A stretch of 64,000 nt of DNA from Zygnema cylindricum (Eukaryota; Streptophyta; Zygnematophyceae; Zygnematales; Zygnemataceae): assembly GCA_037447655.1 (NCBI GenBank), contig JBBHKE010000836.1, positions 62,001 to 126,000 of the forward strand, given 5' to 3'. Positions 57,755 to 64,000 of the stretch are shown here, in pieces. The position numbers and the translations under genes were made by a program. How positions within the stretch are numbered: position 1 is the stretch's first letter; every line of letters starts with the position of its first letter. The notes under the pieces were generated by a model, which searched no databases, had not been told where the DNA came from, and saw only the letters and a program-made list of their open reading frames with translations.

Positions 57755-58486
57755 CTATATAAGGGGTGCAATGTCGGTGGATTCATCCTCTGATTCCACA
57801 GAAAATTTAGAAGAATGAATGGAGGGAACATTGCTACTGTAGACGAGGTAGCAGCCTGCCGCCGCTTCATGTGAATGGTGACGTCCCCACAAAGTGAGAG
57901 GGAAGAAAACGCAGCGAGTGAGTGAAGTTGACAAATCCCGAATGCAGATTTGCTCGATCCAAAAATCTACCATGACTCCTAATCGTGACCACGTATGGGT
58001 TCCCAATAAAAATTCAAACTGATTGCCCTCCACCACAAGAAAGGGGAGAGGAATAGAAATCTTTTGACTTGCATCATCTCCAAATTCGATATTCATACCG
58101 TTCACCATACAAAACACTGGTTGATTACCACTACTAACCGTGCTTTGGCACACCTTACTAGAAAATACTTTCTGCCTACAATTGGGTGGCAATTTCTCCA
58201 AAGCACTAGTAGAGATAAGATTAGGAAGGCCCCCAATATCAACTACGGTTTGGAGGAAACCACCGAAACTATTAATCTTAAAGTGTCTCGTAGAGTTACC
58301 AATATATGCAACAGCCAAAGAAGAGTAATCCCTATCGGCAATTAGAACCTTCGCTGAGCTACCAAAATTGGATTCGGAAGATGAAATGGGTGCTCCAAAA
58401 GCATCTGTGGATGTCACCCTGTCGGTGATCTTGGATCCTAATGCCGAAATGAGTTCTTCATTCGAAATTTGGTGGGAGTTAGCCAA
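57755..58486 (-). pseudogene. Gypsy aspartic protease of G1
   Basis: The 243-codon frame shows VVDIGGLPNLIS, a retropepsin active site in which the usual Asp-Thr/Ser-Gly is Asp-Ile-Gly, followed by FLLGTHTWSRLGVMVDF, the hydrophobic-Gly block of the C-terminal half. It is in the same frame as the gag ORF at 58496-59410, with one TAA between. Ile at the second position would probably impair activity. Confidence 0.75.
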
Positions 58487-58495
58487 AGTGCGAAC

Positions 58496-59410
58496 TTACT
58501 CTATAGAGTGTGGAATGAGAAGATCCACTAACATGGCGGAAGGTCGAGAAGGTGGGATGGGCGGATTCGATGTCGAAGTAGGATGAGAATCCACCTGAGT
58601 GGTGAGTGGAGGAGTGGAAGAGTCGTCTCGTTTGTCTTCAGTGGTCTCTGGTGAGGAGGAATTAGTGGTTTGATCATTAGAAGTGGTTACCTTTGGTGGA
58701 GGTGGTGGTGGAGAATACTCTTTAACCCCTAAACAAACTTTCGTCTTCAAAAGGACTTGTCGAAGGGTAAAAGAGAGAATGTTAGATTGCCCTTTCTTTT
58801 TATGATAACTGGTCGTTGCTGGTAGCTTGTCTTTCCTTTTATCTTCAGTGGTTTTTCGTAATTGTCTCCTACTCTCTCCAATGCCAACATTAAACAGAAT
58901 CGGATCACCTACAAACAATCCACTCATCCGAGAGTGGTCTGAACTCTCCCATCTTTGTGGATCCTCCTCTAAATCTGAATTTTTCGTCTGTAATGCTGCC
59001 ATTTGCTGAGTAAAGTAAGCCAACCGTGCCTCTTTCTCTACTTTCTTAGCCGAATTTGAAGTAGAAGCACCCTTGCTTGCGTTCTCTCTCATCAATGAAT
59101 CAAGTTTCAGTTTGACTTCCAACAACTCTTTATGTAATTTTGTCGCAAAAGGTATTAGATTTCCGAATTGTGCCCACCAAACTGGATCGGGTTCGTTCCT
59201 CTCCCTCTCAGATTGAAATGTCCCACGAGGGAGATAAATTTGACAAAAAGTGGGATTACTCATAAATGCTTTCCCGATAGTAGGATTAGTCTTCACATAT
59301 TTAAACAATTCAATCACAATCTCGTGTTTTTTAAAACATTGAGCCGCCGTATGGCTCTGATATCCACACGCCTCGTATGTCATGTTAGGAGTAGAGAACT
59401 TTGCCCGCAA
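58496..59410 (-). pseudogene. Gypsy gag C-terminal part with zinc knuckle (G1)
   Basis: The 304-codon frame begins with a CCHC-type knuckle whose first Cys is Tyr (YEACGYQSHTAAQC, about 59350-59395). A charged, possibly coiled region (LHKELLEVKLKLDSLM) and a Pro/Ser/Thr-rich tail with six consecutive Pro follow. One TAA separates it from protease. Confidence 0.75.
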
Positions 59411-60435
59411 ATCATCAGGAATGTTCCGATGGTCTAACTAATGAAAAGCCTAATTCAACGAATTCTCTGAAATTCCACCTGCTGTGCATCTGATGTGTCT
59501 CCTCCTTTCCCATTGTCCCCACCTCCACCATCTTTCCCCTTTCTCTGATCCCCAACTCGATGTGCCACATTCCGAGCATCTTGTTCGGCGTCAATTTTTG
59601 CCCTCTTTGCCACAAACTCAACAATAACGATCTCGAACATATTTGCCAACCATGTCCAACCTCTCCACAATTGTTGCATGAGAATAGGATCTATATATCA
59701 GCTCCATGAGCTTGCGGATTTTGCTCTCCCACTCCCTTCCCTTTTATTGCTGGTGATATGGCAGTATTCGATTCGGCTTTGGTGACAAAAAGAGTGTAGG
59801 ATCCAGAAAATGTTTCCTCTTTAAATTTTTTTTTCTGTCATTGTCCTCTTCGAGCTTCTCGAGCTGCAAAGTAAGTGGTCATGGCATTTCTAAGCAACGT
59901 TATCAAGATCAAAAGGAGTGATACGAAGGCCATTGAGAGCTTTTTGAGCTATCTAATTTTCTAAATTTGGGGTCGTCTTCAGGTCAACGGATTTTGACAA
60001 CGCGTGTTCAAACTTAGCAATTATCAACGAATTTTTAATATCTTGCAGAGTTCGAATACAAAGGTTAGCAATGCCATTGTACATAGTGAGAGGAGTTTCA
60101 ACACGCTTCCGTTTAGATTCATGAAACTCTCTCATGGAAGCCTCATTTCACACCGTATAGTGAGTCTTCCATATACCCCGTAATGTGGTACAAGGTTGGG
60201 AATTCGCCTCCATCCTCGTAGGAGCAATAGCGCCATACTGTGATCTCTTCATCTGGGAGTAAGCTAATGTCTCATCACGTAACTTATCATAAAACGTGTA
60301 CTTGGTTGAAATAGGGTGACTAATGGTTGCTTCGAGATCCGCCACTGTAATAACATGAGCCTGGTCCAAAGTCAGATCTAAAATCTTTATAGTTGGAGCA
60401 CGCAAGCTGACCTTCCTCTCCATATAATCTGACAA
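59411..60435 (-). pseudogene. Gypsy gag N-terminal part (G1)
   Basis: Fragments at 59455-59679 (WLANMFEIVIVEFVAKRAKI, Gly/Lys-rich tail), 59953-60135 and 60148-60435 lie on the minus strand. The last two share a frame with one TGA between them. Position before the zinc knuckle and the sequence style fit gag, but no single motif proves it. The stretch 59680-59952 shows no clear coding. Confidence 0.55.
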
Positions 60436-61404
60436 AGCCCCTCATGCTTATCGATCAACCATCATCGGAAATAACATCCGCTCTAAGTCGGCTGGAACAA
60501 CACCTCCTCTGTACTTGTTAATTTGAGCCGCATAAAAAGACTCTCAATAGAGTTTAAACAAAGAAAAAGAAATGCCTGATGCATCCCCTGTAAATAACCT
60601 CGAGTTTGTTGTTTTGAAAAGTCAGTTTCGTGCGTAACTGCTAATTGGATTTAATATGGAGGTTTGAATAGATTCACGGATTGGGGGAGCGAACGGATTG
60701 ATAATTAAAGTTACGTAAAAGACTCATTGAGTGGTGTGAACAAGCAATGACAAATGGACGGCGGATCGCGAAGCGATCCGATGTAAAATAAACGGAATGT
60801 TGAAATAGGCGCCCCCGGTACGGAGCAGCTGCGACACAGTTAAGTCAACGCAGTTGCGGCTATTTTCATGATCTGTACGGAAAGCGCAGCCAGCGCAACT
60901 AAGGATAATATGAATAGGATAGATTTCAAGTAATGATGATTAAACGATAGTGGTAGCTTAGTGGTTGCTTAGTGGTAGCTTAGTTTTTGACATATGAAGA
61001 GTACGGTGTAAATATTCTGTTCAACAGAGGTTTGTCCTTTTGACTAGTTAGGTTATTAGAGTAGATACAGTACGGCTGGTATGCCTCCGTACTCTGAGTA
61101 TAACTTGCAGGACTTAGATTATTTTATGTATCGCAGTCAAGTTAATCAAAGCTATAGCAGACTGTTTTCTGCATCTTTGACCTGTTGGTGTGATCACTCT
61201 GATTGGTGCTTTCATGTGAAACTTTGTGGACTTATTCTATGATATAGAATCTATATGTGTGTGAAGTTTCATTTTATTCGAGTATCTATGTAAGATTCTG
61301 TGAACAGTCTAAGTGGTTAGTTTGTGAAGTTGTCAGCTGTTTTTTGAGGTAGTCTGTGGGTGTTTCCGTGAGTAATCCATGGCTGAAATAAGCTATGGAC
61401 AACA
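60436..61404 (+). repeat. Presumed 5' LTR of A5, left edge unclear
   Basis: It ends GGACAACA at 61404, followed by the primer-binding site. The left edge is not visible: the A5 3' LTR start (TGTAGAATTTGAAAGC, 63832) is not found here. The region holds an 8-bp-arm hairpin (CGGATCGC/GCGATCCG, 60763-60781) and three copies of a TTAGTGGTAGC-like unit near 60950-60985. No gypsy LTR was recognised. Confidence 0.5.
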
Positions 61405-63127
61405 GGTTATGGGCCCACACCCATGGCTACCTATATTTGATGGATCAAAATATCACTACTGGAAGTGTGCGCTCGAGAGCTACTTCGAGATGATGGAACT
61501 AATGGATGTGGTGGACGGTACCTTGGCCGAAACTTCAAATGGATGGAAAATTAAAAATCATGAGTGTCTAAGGGTTATTAAGAACTCCTTGACTCCGGAT
61601 TTAGTAATGTCATACATAAGTGTTAAAAAGGCAGCTGAATTATGGAAGTGCTTAGAAAGTATGTATGCAAAGACTTCTTTATATCATTGGCTTAGTAGTG
61701 TTACCAAAATAGTTGAACACAAGTATGTAGGAGGTAGTATGGAGAAACACTGTATTGACTTACAAGTATTATTTGCAGAAAATGATTTGGCAGGAGGAAA
61801 CTTTACAGATGCTCAACAAGCTATCTTGTTAATGAGAAGTCTCCCTAAAGAATATAAGAGTGCACTAGATCGATTGACTTTAATTGATAAAAATGATTGG
61901 AGCGTAACTGTAGCTAGACGAGTTATTTTAGATGAAGAGGCTAATAGAAGGGTCTTATCAAGTGAAAGGAATATAAAGGAATCTAAGTCACAGTTTCAGA
62001 AATTTAAAAGTAATAGTGAGTTCGGAGATCGACCAAAGAATTGTTTTTACTGTAATGATTTAGGACATACCTTCAGGGTATGTCCATCGTATAAAAGTGC
62101 ATGTGTTACACGAAATTTCAGAGATGGATGGGACAACAACCTAGTTCGAACCCCAACAAGAAAGGAATCAAGTGATTTCGTGAGTGAGAGACAAGACACG
62201 ACAAATGACAAAAGGCATACACCGTGTGTTGACGAATTTATCTACTTACCGACCGTGTGTGTTGTTTGGAATGGAGTAAAGGAGGAGGTGACAGAAAAGG
62301 ATTTGGTGTCTGTCCCTTTTCCCGACGTCAGATTGGTGAGTAACAAAGAGTTAAAGGAGGAAGAGTTATTTGAAGTAAGAGAAATTAGAGGAAGTGAAGG
62401 TTACTTGGAAGTGGAAGCCGAAAAATACTTAAACATAAAGACTAATAAATTTAACCCAGTATTTCCAGAAGGACCAGGTGAAGATATGAAGAAAACTAGA
62501 ATTAGGAATGAGGTGTATAATGTGGAAACAGGTGAAAGAAGTTATGCCACCGAAGATAGTGTGGTGAAGGACAAAAGAGAGAAGGACACGATTTTTGTGA
62601 CCTTATCAGATGACAAATCTATGAGTGAAAATTTATTACAAGAAAGGTTGTTAACTAAAGTAAGAGGAGTTGAAAGAAGAGATGGACACTTTGAAGCAGA
62701 AACTAGAAATAAGGTGGACGTGAAAATTGGTGAACTAGGAGAAGAACAAAGAAAAACTGTTCAAAAAATTGGAGTGAGAAAAGAAGTTTGTGGGAGTGAA
62801 AAATGTAATAGAAATGCAAAAGTTAGAAATATAGGAAAGGAAAATAGCAAGAAAATAGTGCAGCTGAAAAGAAGAATAATCAAAATTAGAATTTCTCAGA
62901 TGAATGAAGTTGATGGAAGTAGCAAATGTATGGAGAAAAACATAAAGGTGAAACATAAAACTAGTATTTTTGACATTAAACGAGGAGAAAATTGTGACAG
63001 AAGTGTAAACTTTCAAACAAGACAAAAGATCATGAGGAAAACAAAAAGAAGATGTAATATTCAAAGGATCAGGGGAAGAAGAAAACATGCTCAGAAAGTG
63101 ATCAAGAGAAGAGAGCAAGAGAAATGA
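61379..63127 (+). CDS. Gag-like ORF of A5 with unknown basic C-terminal half (582 aa)
   Basis: An uninterrupted ATG frame. Residues 1-9 are LTR-encoded (MAEISYGQQ), then VMGPHPWLPIFDGS opens the copia gag core (residues 10-215; SYISVKKAAELW, MRSLPKEYKSALDRL). The zinc knuckle CFYCNDLGHTFRVC is at about residues 221-234. The likeness to family A gag ends near residue 250 (RNFRDGWD). Residues 260-582 match nothing I know: first acidic and mixed, then very basic (KRRIIKIRI, RKTKRRC, RGRRKHAQKVIKRR). There is no protease site, integrase or RT. It could be a particle protein of a non-autonomous element with an added nucleic-acid-binding tail. Confidence 0.85.
   Translation: MAEISYGQQVMGPHPWLPIFDGSKYHYWKCALESYFEMMELMDVVDGTLAETSNGWKIKNHECLRVIKNSLTPDLVMSYISVKKAAELWKCLESMYAKTSLYHWLSSVTKIVEHKYVGGSMEKHCIDLQVLFAENDLAGGNFTDAQQAILLMRSLPKEYKSALDRLTLIDKNDWSVTVARRVILDEEANRRVLSSERNIKESKSQFQKFKSNSEFGDRPKNCFYCNDLGHTFRVCPSYKSACVTRNFRDGWDNNLVRTPTRKESSDFVSERQDTTNDKRHTPCVDEFIYLPTVCVVWNGVKEEVTEKDLVSVPFPDVRLVSNKELKEEELFEVREIRGSEGYLEVEAEKYLNIKTNKFNPVFPEGPGEDMKKTRIRNEVYNVETGERSYATEDSVVKDKREKDTIFVTLSDDKSMSENLLQERLLTKVRGVERRDGHFEAETRNKVDVKIGELGEEQRKTVQKIGVRKEVCGSEKCNRNAKVRNIGKENSKKIVQLKRRIIKIRISQMNEVDGSSKCMEKNIKVKHKTSIFDIKRGENCDRSVNFQTRQKIMRKTKRRCNIQRIRGRRKHAQKVIKRREQEK
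61405..61419 (+). other. Primer-binding site of A5
   Basis: GGTTATGGGCCCACA: the first 14 bases match the other sites. It is read as Val-Met-Gly-Pro in the intact gag frame. Confidence 0.83.
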
Positions 63128-63831
63128 TTTTCTGGAGAACGTGAATTTAGAGAAATCTTAATTTTGGAAAGACTTATATTATTAGCATGTCTTATACAGT
63201 CAACTTCGTTTGACATTCTATTTTTGGTAGGATCTTAGATTTGGTGTTCTTCCTTGTTGAGTTAGTTAATAAGAAACGAAAAGATTTATTTATGTATTTT
63301 TGAAGACGAAGGAGGTGGCGAAATCAATGGCTTGTTCAAGAACGAAAAATTCGGGAGACATGGCAGAACGCAGCAAAAGCAGTGGAGAATCATTGGAAGA
63401 AGTTCACGTCGCGAAGCTGTGACACAGCGTAGTAGCGCAAAGAAAGCAGTGGAGAATCATCAGAAGAAGTTCGCGTCGCGAACAGCGACGCAGCATAGCG
63501 ACGCAGCGAAATGAGTGGTGACGTATGACACTTACACGCTGATTATTTTATTCCACGTGAAGGCAACTAAATATTCAGGGGTTATGCATTTATGGCGTAA
63601 GGGGAGCTATTACATGACACTTTTTGAAAGAAGGCAGCAAGCGACTGGGAATTGGCAGAGGGCAGCAAAAGCAATGACGACGTCGGGAAAGCACTGGTGA
63701 TGTGTTATTTTTGCTAAATTTATTGTATGATGAACAATGGAGGTTGATACAGAATTTTGAATATTTAAATAATTTTTATTTGGAAACATTTGCGTACAGC
63801 ATGGCCTAATGAGTCTAAAGCTTTAGGGGAG
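63128..63831 (+). other. A5 untranslated tail with short repeats and purine tract
   Basis: No coding homology. A 37-bp repeat occurs at 63379-63415 and 63446-63482 with three mismatches. The 60-codon frames here look accidental. It ends in TAAAGCTTTAGGGGAG (63816-63831), the polypurine tract typical of family A. Confidence 0.75.
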
Positions 63832-64000
63832 TGTAGAATTTGAAAGCTTTAGTCTCAGTAGATGAGGCTATGAGGAGAAAGTTAAAGGTGAAAAAGAGCA
63901 GCAGTTAGGAATGCGATGTCAAACTAGTGCAGCATAGCAGCATAGCAGTACACGCTGCACTTTGTATTCATACTGCGCTGCGATGTCAAACTAGCGCAGC
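63832..64000 (+). repeat. 3' LTR of A5, first 169 bp
   Basis: It begins TGTAGAATTTGAAAGC after the purine tract and runs off the window. A 21-bp repeat (GCGATGTCAAACTAG plus GCAGC) is present at 63913-63933 and 63980-64000. Confidence 0.8.

Noticed and set aside
61379-63127. A5 ORF as a host gene caught between transposons
   Set aside because: It starts in an LTR, reads through a primer-binding site, has copia gag and knuckle, and is followed by a purine tract and LTR.
62160-63127. A5 C-terminal half as an envelope-like protein
   Set aside because: No signal peptide, no membrane segment and no cleavage motif; it is strongly basic and hydrophilic.

Overview
The window is a block of nested, mostly decayed LTR retrotransposons. 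I see no host gene, rRNA gene, functional tRNA gene or CRISPR array. The host is most likely a member of the green plant lineage: the primer-binding sites match the anticodon arm of the plant form of initiator tRNA-Met, and nine LTRs carry a CACGTG G-box. The species cannot be named from this sequence.

Three groups are present. Family A is Ty1/copia with LTRs of about 600-685 bp: A1 (1-3118, +), A3 (3119-9096, -), A2 (9097-11292 plus 23863-26080, -), A4 (26335-29734, +, divergent) and A5 (about 60.6-64.0 kb, +). Family B is Ty1/copia with LTRs of about 1.0-1.15 kb: B1 (11293-15338, -), B2 (15349-17398, +), B3 (17399-23862, -), B4 (29735-34218, +), B5 (39631-45118 plus 56227-56863, -), B6 (45203-51660, +) and B7 (52379-56226, -), plus one LTR fragment, B8. 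G1 is a Ty3/gypsy element on the minus strand, split into 34219-39630 (RT, RNase H, integrase, 3' end) and 56864 to about 60435 (gag, protease).

The nesting can be read in part. B6 is complete, with CCAAG target duplications, and sits inside the B8 LTR fragment. B8 and B7 sit in the 5' LTR of B5. B5 separates the two halves of G1. G1 interrupts B4, and B4 lies in the 3' LTR of A4. The B1-B3 block interrupts the integrase of A2 with CCCCA duplications. A 10-N gap with a perfect 374-bp repeat beside it suggests that this block is misassembled.

Most pol genes carry stops, frameshifts and lost catalytic residues. Two elements stand apart. A5 has one intact 582-codon ORF: a copia gag and zinc knuckle followed by about 320 residues I do not recognise, with no protease, integrase or RT. 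B7 has a gag joined to a shortened remnant of pol that stays largely in one frame. Both look like non-autonomous derivatives that would need enzymes from other elements.

Across both copia families the 15-nt primer-binding site, complementary to an internal stretch of initiator tRNA-Met, is also gag coding sequence (Val-Met-Gly-Pro-Pro). The gag frame opens upstream, inside the 5' LTR. Priming and translation therefore share the same bases.
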